Below are positions 8,867-17,104 of a stretch of DNA of 48,826 nucleotides, one piece after another (within the stretch, counting starts at the first letter, position 1; each line of letters begins with the position of its first letter). Source of the DNA: an uncultured Gammaproteobacteria bacterium. GTDB taxonomy: Bacteria; Pseudomonadota; Gammaproteobacteria; Arenicellales; JAANXG01. The stretch lies in the NCBI GenBank assembly GCA_947259395.1, contig CAMYMN010000043.1, positions 1 to 48,826 on the forward strand, read 5' to 3'. The position numbers and the translations under genes were made by a program. The notes beneath the pieces were generated by a model. The model did not search any database, was not told the DNA's origin, and saw only the letters and a list, made by a program, of their open reading frames with translations.

Positions 8867-9184
8867 ATGAAGACAATTTCTAAACGCAATTTAACTAACG
8901 CTGTCTTATTGACATCCGGTTTGATGTTGGGCGCACACACATTAGCTGCCGACATGTCGCAGGCAAAATCCGCAGGCTGGGTATGCGAGCAGGTCAACGG
9001 CTATGCGCGGGTAGCCAAACCCAATGCACCTGCAGATGTGCAGGCGATGGTCAGCTCTGTGAACAGTCAACGAAAGGCCGAATATCAGCGTATTGCCCAG
9101 AAGAACGGCGTCGCCGCGGATCAAGTAGCGCGCTTGACTGCCCAAAAGGTGATCGGCGCCGCGCCGCAATTTCGATGTAAGTAA
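8867..9184 (+). CDS. ydbL: YdbL family (DUF1318) periplasmic protein
   Basis: A 105-residue exported protein: signal peptide NAVLLTSGLMLGAHTLAADM, then a DUF1318 domain with AKSAGWVCEQVNGYARV, a PADVQAMVSSVNSQRKAEYQRIA helix pair and VIGAAPQFRCK at the end; two cysteines may form a disulfide. In E. coli, YdbL is a chaperone-like partner that limits YnbE multimerisation. ATG 8867 is chosen because a strong GAGGAGA ribosome-binding site (8854-8860) precedes it at ideal spacing. It is third and last in the ydbH-ynbE-ydbL operon. Confidence 0.92.
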   Translation: MKTISKRNLTNAVLLTSGLMLGAHTLAADMSQAKSAGWVCEQVNGYARVAKPNAPADVQAMVSSVNSQRKAEYQRIAQKNGVAADQVARLTAQKVIGAAPQFRCK

Positions 9185-9341
9185 CTTCCCGACAACTATC
9201 TTCATATAGAGTCCACTTGCGTAACAACATAGATCGCGGCGTCACTTCATCAATCAGTCTCCGACGCAGCAACCGCAAACCAATGCCGACGGTCAACGAT
9301 CTATCCTGCATCGTTATTTAGATACTCAAAAGAAGCGCTAA

Positions 9342-10739
9342 ATGAAGCTCGAGTTTTTCGGCGCCGCCGGCGAGGTTACCGGGTCCTGTCATATCCTCCA
9401 TGTCGGGCCACACAAAATTCTGCTCGATTGTGGAATGATTCAAGGAAGCAGAAAGGACGAAGCGCGTAATCGTGATCCTTTTCCCTTTACCGCCGACGCC
9501 ATCGACGCCGTTATATTGAGCCATACCCACCTCGATCATTCCGGCCGGTTGCCATTACTCGTCAAACGCGGATTCAAAGGACCAATATATGCCCAAAACG
9601 CAACCAGGGATCTTTGCCGGATACTGTTGCTGGACGCCGCCGATCTGAATGAGCGCGACACCGAGACTGAAAACCGCCGCCGCCTGCGCAAGGGACTGGT
9701 GACCGTCGAACCCCTGTATGGACGAGAGCATGTACTTGAAACCTTAAAGCAACTGGATGGTCTTGGGTATCGCAAGCAACGGGAAATCCTGCCCGGTATC
9801 ACCGTGTGCTTTTACGACGCCGGGCACATCATGGGCTCGGCCATCGTCGAGGTTACGCTGCGTGAGGGAGCGTTGCAGCGAAGCCTGATCTTCAGCGGGG
9901 ACCTGGGCCAGTACGACACACCGATCCTACACGACCCAACGGCCATCGATGCTGCCGACCTGGTGTTAATGGAAAGCACTTATGGTGGACGCCTGCATCG
10001 TGATCGGGAAGGCACCATCTCTGAAATCGGCGACATCATCCAGAACGCCGCCCACGAACATGGCAACATCTTGATTCCCGCCTTCGCGATCGGCCGCAGC
10101 CAGGATGTCCTTTACATGCTGGGCAAGCACTACCAATCATGGAAACTCGAGAACTGGCGGGTATTTCTCGACAGCCCGATGGCGATCGACGTAAGCAAGG
10201 TCTACTGGGACTATCCCCATCTTTACGATGCGGAGGCAACCAAGCTGCGCAGGCGGCTCAACGAAATGCCTGCGTTGGCGAACCTGCATCTCACCGAAAC
10301 GGTTCAAGAGTCACGGGTCATCAACCGGCTGAAGAGCGGTGCCATCATCATCGCCGGCAGTGGCATGTGCAATGGCGGCCGAATCGTGCACCATCTCAAA
10401 CACAATTTGTGGCGGCGGGAGTGCCACGTCATTATCGTCGGATATCAGGCCCAGGGCTCGCTGGGTAGACAGTTGGTCGACGGCCGCCGGCGTGTCCGGA
10501 TTCGCGGTGAGACCATCAAGGTGGCGGCAACGATTCACACCGTCGGCGGACTGTCGGCGCACGGTGACCAGAACGATCTGGCCCGCTGGTACGGTGGATT
10601 CAAGAATAACCCGCCCCTGCACCTGGTCCACGGTGAAACCGCGTCCGCTCGGGCCCTTGCGGAAAAGCTGCGCGCGCAATTGAAGGCCCCGGTCATCGTC
10701 GCGTACCCCGGGCAGACCATTGACTTGGCGCGCTCGTGA
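9342..10739 (+). CDS. Beta-CASP metallo-beta-lactamase fold RNA-processing hydrolase
   Basis: The 465-residue protein is a full-length bacterial beta-CASP enzyme (YSH1/CPSF73-like, COG1236). It has the zinc motif HTHLDHSGRLP (61-71), a third His in YDAGHIMGSAIVE, an Asp in FSGDLGQYD, the inserted beta-CASP domain (AFAIGRSQDVLY, SPMA, SGMCNGGRIVHHL) and the RMMBL C-terminal motif VGGLSAHGDQNDLARW. The family acts as RNA endo- or exonuclease in the cytoplasm. It is probably monocistronic, lying 157 bases after ydbL. There is no clear ribosome-binding site, but the ATG gives the canonical MKLEFFGAAGEVTGS start. Confidence 0.92.
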   Translation: MKLEFFGAAGEVTGSCHILHVGPHKILLDCGMIQGSRKDEARNRDPFPFTADAIDAVILSHTHLDHSGRLPLLVKRGFKGPIYAQNATRDLCRILLLDAADLNERDTETENRRRLRKGLVTVEPLYGREHVLETLKQLDGLGYRKQREILPGITVCFYDAGHIMGSAIVEVTLREGALQRSLIFSGDLGQYDTPILHDPTAIDAADLVLMESTYGGRLHRDREGTISEIGDIIQNAAHEHGNILIPAFAIGRSQDVLYMLGKHYQSWKLENWRVFLDSPMAIDVSKVYWDYPHLYDAEATKLRRRLNEMPALANLHLTETVQESRVINRLKSGAIIIAGSGMCNGGRIVHHLKHNLWRRECHVIIVGYQAQGSLGRQLVDGRRRVRIRGETIKVAATIHTVGGLSAHGDQNDLARWYGGFKNNPPLHLVHGETASARALAEKLRAQLKAPVIVAYPGQTIDLARS

Positions 10740-10797
10740 AGCGCCGCCTCGACGCACCGGCCGGCCCACACACCGCGTCCCAATAGCAGAAAAATGT

Positions 10798-10806
10798 TGC
10801 ACTGCA
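10798..10806. promoter_or_regulatory. Possible PhaR-type operator (TGC-N3-GCA)
   Basis: TGCACTGCA lies in an AT-rich stretch 60 bases upstream of the phasin-like gene. PHA-granule regulators of the PhaR family bind TGC-N3/4-GCA dyads near phasin genes. The match is short and could be chance; it gains weight only from the phasin-like start of the downstream protein. Confidence 0.3.
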
Positions 10807-10866
10807 CAATAATTATTGTTATAAAGACACATATATCGCCACCCAATGCAGCCAGGAGACAGCCCC

Positions 10867-11574
10867 ATGCAGCAACGATTTTTCGAAGATTTCACCAATT
10901 ATTGGCGGCAAGCCCAGCAGCGCTGGTTGCCGTCGTCCCCGGACTTTGGTGTTCCTAACTATTGGTCCCGGCTGTGGGGCCAGAACGCGTGGACCAATAC
11001 TGACTGGACCGGTTTGAACCCGACCTACCGCACGCTGCCGACGGACTGGGCGACTCGTTCAGCGGATCAAATCAAGCAGACTTTGGCACCGGGACCGTAC
11101 CTGCAGGCCTCGCGCTATGGCACCCAGACCGTGCACGCATGCCTTGACCTCCAGAAGCAGATTTGGGATTACTGGTTCGGTCTGGCCGTGCGCGGCGCCA
11201 AGACTTCGCCATCGTCACCGTTAAACACCAAAGCCACGAAGCGCAAACCGAAGGCCGCGAAACGGGCGCGCGGTGAAGCGCGCGCACAGACGCAATCCGA
11301 AGCCCAGGCGGTTAAGAAACCGGCGGTGCGAGCGAAGGCCGCCACCGCATCGGTTCAACTTGAACTCGACTCTAATGATGATCTCAAAAAAATCGCCGGA
11401 ATTGGCCCTGGATTGGAGAAGAAACTCAAGGACGAAGGTATCGTCTCCTACCGGCAGATCGCCGAACTGTCACCGCTAGACATTCAGCATCTAGAGGCAA
11501 CCATCATCAAGTTCCCCGGCCGAATTCTGCGCGATAACTGGATCGGACAAGCGAAAACACTTTGCGAGCACTAG
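10867..11574 (+). CDS. Phasin-like protein with C-terminal helix-hairpin-helix domain
   Basis: A 235-residue three-part protein. Residues about 1-110 are aromatic-rich and helical (FFEDFTNYWRQAQQRW, LDLQKQIWDYWFGL), reminiscent of phasin/PhaE-type granule proteins. Residues 115-165 form a Lys/Ala/Arg linker resembling the DNA-binding tails of PhaF-like phasins. The last 65 residues are a HhH_5 domain (LKKIAGIGPGLEKKLKDEG, then SYRQIAELSPLDI), as in COG3743 flap-endonuclease-like proteins. Start ATG 10867 has AGGAGA ten bases upstream; an in-frame ATG at 10846 lacks one. It may tether granules or protein assemblies to nucleic acid, which is inference. It is monocistronic. Confidence 0.75.
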   Translation: MQQRFFEDFTNYWRQAQQRWLPSSPDFGVPNYWSRLWGQNAWTNTDWTGLNPTYRTLPTDWATRSADQIKQTLAPGPYLQASRYGTQTVHACLDLQKQIWDYWFGLAVRGAKTSPSSPLNTKATKRKPKAAKRARGEARAQTQSEAQAVKKPAVRAKAATASVQLELDSNDDLKKIAGIGPGLEKKLKDEGIVSYRQIAELSPLDIQHLEATIIKFPGRILRDNWIGQAKTLCEH

Positions 11575-11928
11575 CCGGCTGTTCGCGCGAGGTCTGCCTC
11601 TCGCTTTGCTGTTGAATGGCACACCGGGCAACCCGCGAACGCGGGTTGCTGCGCGGGATCTTCCGTGCGCTCCGCTTAATGTACGCAGCGAACCCGTATA
11701 TTGCAGTACGGCAACCACCCGCCCCTATTCTTGGCTATACACCGGGGTGATCCGCAGCGTCTGTTCCAGGTATTGGCGACATTCGATGCACCAGCTTGCG
11801 TGGCGAGAATTGGGGGCGGGATAGGCGCATACTCGAGCACCAAGTCTCACATCGGACATTGATCGAATGACTCATTCCAAACACGCTGTTGGCCGCCCTT
11901 GCCCCGTGTTGGCGCAATACACGTGTTC
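11575..11928. other. 354-base spacer between convergent genes, with hairpin and element copies
   Basis: Contains a perfect 9-base-arm hairpin (11628-11636 with 11641-11649, GCAACCCGC/GCGGGTTGC) that could end transcription of the upstream gene, although no T-run follows. One copy of the post-stop element lies at 11693-11709 (ACCCGTATATTGCAGTA) and another, on the minus strand directly after the asparaginase stop codon, at 11885-11928 (GTGTATTGCGCCAACAC...). No gene is visible. Confidence 0.5.
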
Positions 11929-12804
11929 TTAGATATCTGTCACCAGATCACCACCGTCACGCACCCAACACACCGGCATATGCGTCGTATTACGTGCATA
12001 GCCCACGTCCCCGCATTCGTTGATTACGATCACGCCGCCTTCACCGCCGGTTTGCTCCGCAAGTATGCCGATTGCCTGTTTCGCTGTAACCTGTATGGGC
12101 ACGCCGGGACGTATCAGGTCGACTACTGTTTTAGCCAACACCACGCGGATAATCGCCTCACCAATACCGGTACATGACACGCCGCTACTGCGATTGGCGA
12201 AGGTACCACAGCCGATTAGTGCCGAATCACCTACGCGACCCGGATACTTGTTGGCGATTCCTCCCGTCGACGTGGCGGCCGCGAATCGACCCGCATGATC
12301 CCGTGCGACACAGCCCACCGTCCCGTGCCGTGGCTCGGACCGCCCCGGAGCTGCGTTAATCAACTCTTGTGGATCGCACAGCGTTATACCGTGCGCACGG
12401 GCGAATCGCTCAGCACCCTCGGCGGCCAGCAATATATGACGCTGATCTTGCATAACCCGACGGGCCAAGCGTATGGGATTCTTGATTCGCTTGACCGACG
12501 CCACCGCCCCGGCATCGCCTCGTACACCATCCATAATCGATGCATCGAGTTCAATCTGACCATCGCTGTTCGTCGGTGATCCAACACCGGCATTGAACAG
12601 GGGGTTGTCCTCGAGGGTCACCACCGCCGCCACCACCGCATCCACCGCCGATCCACCATGCGTCATCACCATCCAACCTGCTTGCACCGCCTCTCGGCAT
12701 CCCAACAGGCGAGCCGGTACCGTGTCTTCGGAAATCGGACCGGCGCCACCATGAACTACTAACGCTGCTGAACCAACCACCAACAAGCCCTTTTTACACG
12801 TCAA
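11929..12804 (-). CDS. Isoaspartyl peptidase / L-asparaginase (Ntn hydrolase)
   Basis: A 291-residue plant-type asparaginase precursor. It should cleave itself before T162 in RHGTVGCVARD, making that Thr the N-terminal nucleophile of the beta subunit. Other family motifs are VVHGGAG (17-22), NAGVGSPTNSDGQIELDASIM (71-91, abridged here), TSTGGIANKYPGRVGDS (179-194) and CTGIGE. It hydrolyses isoaspartyl dipeptides from damaged proteins and L-asparagine. The frame opens at TTG 12804, overlapping the upstream sixA stop by four bases (TTGA), which suggests translational coupling; GTG 12780 is an alternative start. The C-terminus (VCWVRDGGDLVTDI) is slightly short of some homologues. Confidence 0.9.
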   Translation of the reverse strand: MTCKKGLLVVGSAALVVHGGAGPISEDTVPARLLGCREAVQAGWMVMTHGGSAVDAVVAAVVTLEDNPLFNAGVGSPTNSDGQIELDASIMDGVRGDAGAVASVKRIKNPIRLARRVMQDQRHILLAAEGAERFARAHGITLCDPQELINAAPGRSEPRHGTVGCVARDHAGRFAAATSTGGIANKYPGRVGDSALIGCGTFANRSSGVSCTGIGEAIIRVVLAKTVVDLIRPGVPIQVTAKQAIGILAEQTGGEGGVIVINECGDVGYARNTTHMPVCWVRDGGDLVTDI

Positions 12805-13268
12805 TTAAATCCGAGCAAAGCCGGATACATCAACCACTCAATCAACCACATACCGGCATCATCCTTGAGCATACACGTCACCGCAGTAGTGTGAAGTTCC
12901 AAGATGGCATCGTCCCCACAATGAACCAAGTTTCCCACCAGCTTGGCCATAAAGGGCAGGTGTCCAACAACCATGAGGTCCGAGCCAGTGCGGTTCAATC
13001 GTTCAGCAACCGGTGCCACCGGATCGTTTGGATTAAGACCCGACCACACGTCGAGCTTGGCATTGCCATCCAGGCCGGCATTCAAAATCTCTGCGGTTTG
13101 CGCCGCGCGGGCCTTACCGCTATGCACGATGGTGCCGACCCTTACGCCGGCATGAGCCAGAAATTCGGCCATTAGTGCCGCCTCACGCCGTCCCTGGTCA
13201 TTCAACGGCCGGTCGCCACTGGGATGGACGGACACGGCATCACCATGTCGCACCAAATAAATATGCAT
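12801..13268 (-). CDS. sixA: Phosphohistidine phosphatase SixA
   Basis: The 155-residue protein is close in length to E. coli SixA (161). It has IYLVRHGDA at the start (catalytic His8), the PLNDQGRREAALMAEFL helix, HSGKARAAQTAEIL (about 57-70) and the second histidine in LMVVGHLPFMAKLV. SixA dephosphorylates phosphohistidine on phosphotransfer proteins such as ArcB and the nitrogen PTS. It is the first gene of a two-gene operon with the asparaginase and is divergent from the Ap4A phosphorylase gene; only 45 AT-rich bases separate the two starts, so their promoters must overlap. Confidence 0.92.
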   Translation of the reverse strand: MHIYLVRHGDAVSVHPSGDRPLNDQGRREAALMAEFLAHAGVRVGTIVHSGKARAAQTAEILNAGLDGNAKLDVWSGLNPNDPVAPVAERLNRTGSDLMVVGHLPFMAKLVGNLVHCGDDAILELHTTAVTCMLKDDAGMWLIEWLMYPALLGFN

Positions 13269-13313
13269 CGCGGCCTCCTCGCAGGTTGAACGATTCCTTT
13301 AATATATATCGTC

Positions 13314-14240
13314 ATGAAAGATCCGTCTTCAAAACTCGTCCAGCGTCCCGGCTCGCAGGCGTTCCAACCAGGAACACTTCGGCAGCGAATCATCGATCAG
13401 TCGCGGCTCGCCATTGAACACGGTGTGCTGCGAACTATCGATACCGAGCAAAGATTCCTGGAGGACCACGCCGTTGCTTTTGTGATTCGCGTGGTATCCA
13501 GCCTGGAACACAAGCAACAAAACCAACGAATACAACAAATGAAAAGCAGTGGGCGGCGCGTGAATCCGTTTCTCCCGCCGGAACCCGCCCTATTCGTCAG
13601 CGACGTCTCGAGTACTCATCTTGCCGTGCTCAATAAATTCAATGTCATTGAACATCATCTGCTAATCGTAACGCGAAGCTTCGAACATCAGGAGAAGCTG
13701 CTCAACGAGTCTGATTTTGCTGCGCTATGGCGCTGTCTAGGAGAATTACCCAGCCTGGGTTTCTACAATGGTGGCACCGTGGCCGGCGCCAGTCAGTTAC
13801 ACAAACATCTGCAGCTGGTACCCCTGCCGTTCGCCGCTACCGGACCGCCTATCCCCATACAACCCTTGTTGCGGTCATCGTCGCCGATCGGCCAGGTCGG
13901 AGTGTGTGATCAATTGCCGTTTCGGCACGCCTTTGTGCGCCTCGGACCACAAGCCCGCCGCGCAGACATGCTGCGCGCTCTTTATTTCGCGATGCTGGAG
14001 ACCGTCGGCCTCGACCCCGTCGAGCGGCCAGACGGCGCCTACCAACCCGGTCCTTATAATTTGTTGGTCACCGGTGATTGGATGCTGTTGATACCGCGTT
14101 CCAAAGAATGTTTTGATGCGGTTTCGATCAACGGTTTGGGTTATGCGGGATCGCTGTTCGTGAAGGACGAACGGCAAGCAGCACTCATAAAAAAGCACGG
14201 ACCTATGTCAGTGTTGACTGAGGTTGGATTCGGTATCTAA
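13314..14240 (+). CDS. ATP adenylyltransferase (Ap4A phosphorylase)
   Basis: The 308-residue protein belongs to the HIT superfamily GalT branch. It has the N-terminal Ap4A_phos_N region (LRTIDTEQRFLEDHAVAFVIRVV), NPFLPPEPALFV, a VIEHHLLIVTRSFEHQ strand pair and the histidine-triad-like active site GASQLHKHLQLVPLPF (about 155-170). The C-terminal domain has the NLLVTGDWMLLIPRS motif typical of this phosphorylase. It splits diadenosine tetraphosphate with phosphate to ATP and ADP, keeping alarmone-like dinucleotides low. Start ATG 13314 is 45 bases from the divergent sixA start. Length is normal. Confidence 0.92.
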   Translation: MKDPSSKLVQRPGSQAFQPGTLRQRIIDQSRLAIEHGVLRTIDTEQRFLEDHAVAFVIRVVSSLEHKQQNQRIQQMKSSGRRVNPFLPPEPALFVSDVSSTHLAVLNKFNVIEHHLLIVTRSFEHQEKLLNESDFAALWRCLGELPSLGFYNGGTVAGASQLHKHLQLVPLPFAATGPPIPIQPLLRSSSPIGQVGVCDQLPFRHAFVRLGPQARRADMLRALYFAMLETVGLDPVERPDGAYQPGPYNLLVTGDWMLLIPRSKECFDAVSINGLGYAGSLFVKDERQAALIKKHGPMSVLTEVGFGI

Positions 14241-14313
14241 GGCGTCGACGCTGATAAACCAATTAATTTATACTTGCGCGTTGATATAAACATACCAACT
14301 CGAGGAGGACCTT

Positions 14314-14745
14314 ATGGGGTTGTTTGATTTTGCAAAGGCAATAGGAAAGAAGCTTTTCGATGACGAAGAAGAAGGCGGCGAGAAGATCAAGCAACATATT
14401 GAAGCCGACAATCCGGGCATAGACGGCCTCGATATCGCGGTCTCTGACGGCATCGCCAATATCAAGGGTAAAGCAAAAGACCGCACTGCCATGGAGAAAG
14501 CGGTACTGATGGCGGGCAACGTACTTGGCATCGAAACCGTGAATGCCGAAGAGCTCAGCGCGCCGCCCGAAGAACAAAAAGTGGAATATTACGAGATCCA
14601 AAAAGGTGACACGCTTTGGGCGATCGCCAAGCGGTTCCTGGGGAACGGTAGCAAATATCCCGAGATATTTGAGGCCAACCGCGAGGTGATCAAGGACCCG
14701 GATCTCATTTATCCCGGCCAGAAGATCCGCATTCCGTTGCCTTAA
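14314..14745 (+). CDS. kbp: BON-LysM potassium-binding protein Kbp (YgaU)
   Basis: A 143-residue protein matching E. coli Kbp/YgaU nearly end to end: [16 protein letters not shown] at the N-terminus, a BON domain (about 25-80: [18 protein letters not shown]), and a LysM domain (about 92-143: [21 protein letters not shown], then [12 protein letters not shown]). E. coli Kbp is a cytoplasmic K+ sensor that changes shape on ion binding. It has no signal peptide despite the LysM domain, as expected. A strong GAGGAG site (14302-14307) sits 6-11 bases upstream of ATG 14314. A copy of the post-stop element begins 16 bases after the stop codon. Confidence 0.95.
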   Translation: MGLFDFAKAIGKKLFDDEEEGGEKIKQHIEADNPGIDGLDIAVSDGIANIKGKAKDRTAMEKAVLMAGNVLGIETVNAEELSAPPEEQKVEYYEIQKGDTLWAIAKRFLGNGSKYPEIFEANREVIKDPDLIYPGQKIRIPLP

Positions 14746-15127
14746 CCTGTTCATTGCACTAACCCGTATACTGCATCAAGGCGCCTGGGCGCTGGCTTGT
14801 TCTCGAACGCGTGAAGGCAGTTTAGGCGATTCCGTATCAGCTCCTTTATCTACAAATGATTCCTGAGAATGTCCTACTAATGAATGCTAACGTATTGAAT
14901 ACGTGGTTAGTGAGTTTATTACAGGACCCAATATTCGAAACGAACAAGGACATTAGGTCCTCGAATTATAGTTAGGCATGGCGAGTGCACTTCGGTGAAG
15001 TAACCTATGGGTAAAATTGCTTTCTAAAGACGAGTGACATGTCAGGTCAAGCTAATACATGTGTGAGTACACCCTTCAACAGCCAACACCTATTCAACAA
15101 TAACCAGTTTTGAGAGGAGAGAATGCC
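14746..15127. promoter_or_regulatory. Long leader upstream of the binding-protein gene, with a palindrome
   Basis: 382 bases without a gene. The first part holds an element copy (14762-14790). A palindrome ACGTATTgAATACGT at 14890-14904, extendable to CTAACGTATT...AATACGTggTTAG, is a plausible operator. Farther on, ACTTCggtGAAGT (about 14989-15001) and GACATGTC are short dyads. The stretch is AT-rich and probably carries the promoter of the 15128 gene. Confidence 0.4.
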
Positions 15128-16240
15128 ATGAAAGAATCATCCATCAAGGTGGGAGTAATCGCGGACCAGACGGGTGCACTCTCGTTCATGGGCATCGCCA
15201 ATGCAAACGTGGCCAAGATGGTGATTAATGATATCAATGCAAAGGGCGGCCTGTTGGGGCGACAGATAGATCTGTACCTTGAGGACAGTGAAACTACAGA
15301 TAGTGTGGCGGAAGCCAAAGCTGACAAGCTCGTCCAGCAACATCAAGTCGATGTGATCTTCGGTGGGATTTATAGCTCCACGAGGCAGGCTATCAAGGGT
15401 CCTGCGGTAGTGAATGGCAAGAAGCTTTACATTTACCCAGAGCAATACGAGGGACAGGAATGTGACCCGCTCATCTTCTGTACCGGCCCGGTGCCAGCGC
15501 AGCAGGTTGAGCCTCTCCTTCCCTGGCTGATGCAACAAACGGGGGCAAAGAAATTTTACTTGCCGTCAGCTGACTATATTTGGCCACACACGATGAACAA
15601 GAAGGTCCGTCAAGTTGTCACGGCTAACGGCGGCGCGATAGTCGGAGAGGAGTACTTTCCCCTGGATCACACTGACTATAGCAAGACTATTGACAACATC
15701 ATGTCCAGTGGTACGGAGGTGGTATTTAATACGATCGTTCCTCCTGGGCTCACGTCATTCCTCGAGCAGCTTTACGACGCTGGCTTCACGAAGCAAGGTG
15801 GATACCTAGTCTGTACGTACTTCGACGAGAACTTCCTGAACTTAGTGCCAGCCGCACACGTGGAGGGTCTGTACAGTTGCCTCGACTACTACCAAAACGT
15901 CAGCGATCCATTCAGCAAGAAGCTGATCAATCAGTACGATAAGCTCTATCCGGGCAGCGCCAAGTTCACCGCCGGCAGTGCGTGCTCAGGCATGTACCGA
16001 GGTCTGAGGCTCTGGGAGGCTGCTGTGAAAGAGGCAGGCTCGCTGCAGCAAGTAGATGTCATCACGGCACTAGACCACGCAAAGATCGCTGAGGGGCCAG
16101 GTGGTCCAGCTGAAATGGTACCCGGTCAGCATCACGCGCGAATGAACATGTACATTGCCCAGTCGAAGAACGGTAATTTCGAGATCGTGAAAAGCCTGGG
16201 GGTCATTAATCCAAAGGAGTGCATGCAAGGTACAAAGTAA
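15128..16240 (+). CDS. Amide/urea-type periplasmic-binding fold protein without signal peptide
   Basis: The 370-residue protein has the type I periplasmic-binding fold of the AmiC / UrtA / FmdD group (Peripla_BP_5): IKVGVIADQTGALSFMGI, NDINAKGGLLGRQIDLYLEDSE (abridged), VDVIFGGIYSSTRQAI, YPEQYEGQECDPLIFCTGPVPAQQ and a C-terminal SACSGMYRGLRLWEAA helix. Start ATG 15128 follows GAGAGGAGA; no signal peptide or lipobox can be made from it or the in-frame TTG at 15110. No ABC permease or ATPase gene is near. It may therefore be a cytoplasmic ligand sensor, like AmiC, rather than a transporter subunit, but no AmiR partner is adjacent. It is monocistronic. Confidence 0.8.
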   Translation: MKESSIKVGVIADQTGALSFMGIANANVAKMVINDINAKGGLLGRQIDLYLEDSETTDSVAEAKADKLVQQHQVDVIFGGIYSSTRQAIKGPAVVNGKKLYIYPEQYEGQECDPLIFCTGPVPAQQVEPLLPWLMQQTGAKKFYLPSADYIWPHTMNKKVRQVVTANGGAIVGEEYFPLDHTDYSKTIDNIMSSGTEVVFNTIVPPGLTSFLEQLYDAGFTKQGGYLVCTYFDENFLNLVPAAHVEGLYSCLDYYQNVSDPFSKKLINQYDKLYPGSAKFTAGSACSGMYRGLRLWEAAVKEAGSLQQVDVITALDHAKIAEGPGGPAEMVPGQHHARMNMYIAQSKNGNFEIVKSLGVINPKECMQGTK

Positions 16241-16477
16241 ACAACCAAAATCCGCGTCGATGACCTCCTGGTGGACTTGAGAGCCTTGAACATGGGTTGA
16301 CGAAAATCACGGGGTGAGAGACAACCGGTTGCAGTGAACGGCGCTGTGCGCCACCGCTGACCCGGACCATTAGCCCATGTGAGCTCAAGCGTTAGTCGAA
16401 CGTCTTTCTCGACTTCGATTGACTCCTGTTGGCCATCAGCGACCTTCAAGTCGGCGGCCGCTGCGGCCAATAGAGAT
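16241..16477. other. Spacer between convergent genes
   Basis: 237 bases between the binding-protein gene and the integrase, which read toward each other. I see no gene and no clear terminator. Confidence 0.5.
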
Positions 16478-17104
16478 TTACACCTCTGTTTGCTCCGCCA
16501 TCTCCAAGGCGTCATCGACTTCCACACCTAAGTAACGCACTGTGCTCTCCAATTTGCTATGACCGAGCAACAATTGAACCGCTCGGAATTTTTTTTTCCG
16601 TCGATAGATCAGTGATGCTTTGGTGCAACGTAACGAGTGCGTCCCGTAGGCTGCTGGATCGAGACAGATTGAGGATATCCAGGACTCTACAATCCGTGCA
16701 TATTGTCTTGTTGAAATATGCGCCGAGTTTTTAAACCGGCTCTTGAACAAGTAATCGTTGTTTTTCAACTTGGCATGACTGATCCAATCGGCGATGGCGT
16801 CCTGCGACTGTTCCGTAATCTCAAATTGAACCGGCTGTTTTGTTTTCTGTTGCATGACCATGGCTCGTTTGACAACTTGCGTTCCATGGGCCACATCACT
16901 CACCCGGAGTCTGACCAAATCACAGCGTCGTAGCTTGCTGTCGATAGCCGAGTTGAATAACGCCAGATCCCGGAGTCGACTCGCCAGCTGGAGCCTAATC
17001 CGGACCGCCCAAATCTCCTTGAGCTTGAGGGGAGGCTTTTGACCGATTAGCTTGCCTTTGTTCCAGGGGATACGTTTTTCTGGGTGTTGGGTAAGGTATT
17101 GCAT
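16478..17104 (-). CDS. Tyrosine recombinase/integrase family protein (orphan)
   Basis: A 208-residue catalytic-domain-only tyrosine recombinase. Catalytic residues of the family: Arg in SKLRRCDLVRLRV, HSLR (in YGTHSLRCTKASL), His in LLLGHSKLESTVRY and the nucleophilic Tyr in VRYLGVEVDDALE. Members of this subfamily start with PWNKGKLIGQKPPLKL and occur singly on chromosomes and plasmids of many Proteobacteria, with unknown targets. The usual HxLRRTK is HSLRCTK here, one residue past the catalytic Arg. ATG 17104 is chosen over 17137 because GGAGGA precedes it. The gene stands alone, with no phage or island genes around it. Confidence 0.88.
   Translation of the reverse strand: MQYLTQHPEKRIPWNKGKLIGQKPPLKLKEIWAVRIRLQLASRLRDLALFNSAIDSKLRRCDLVRLRVSDVAHGTQVVKRAMVMQQKTKQPVQFEITEQSQDAIADWISHAKLKNNDYLFKSRFKNSAHISTRQYARIVESWISSICLDPAAYGTHSLRCTKASLIYRRKKKFRAVQLLLGHSKLESTVRYLGVEVDDALEMAEQTEV

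Noticed and set aside
14960..15060. Riboswitch upstream of the amide-binding protein
   Set aside because: Short dyads are present, but I could match no known guanidine, glycine or other riboswitch consensus.
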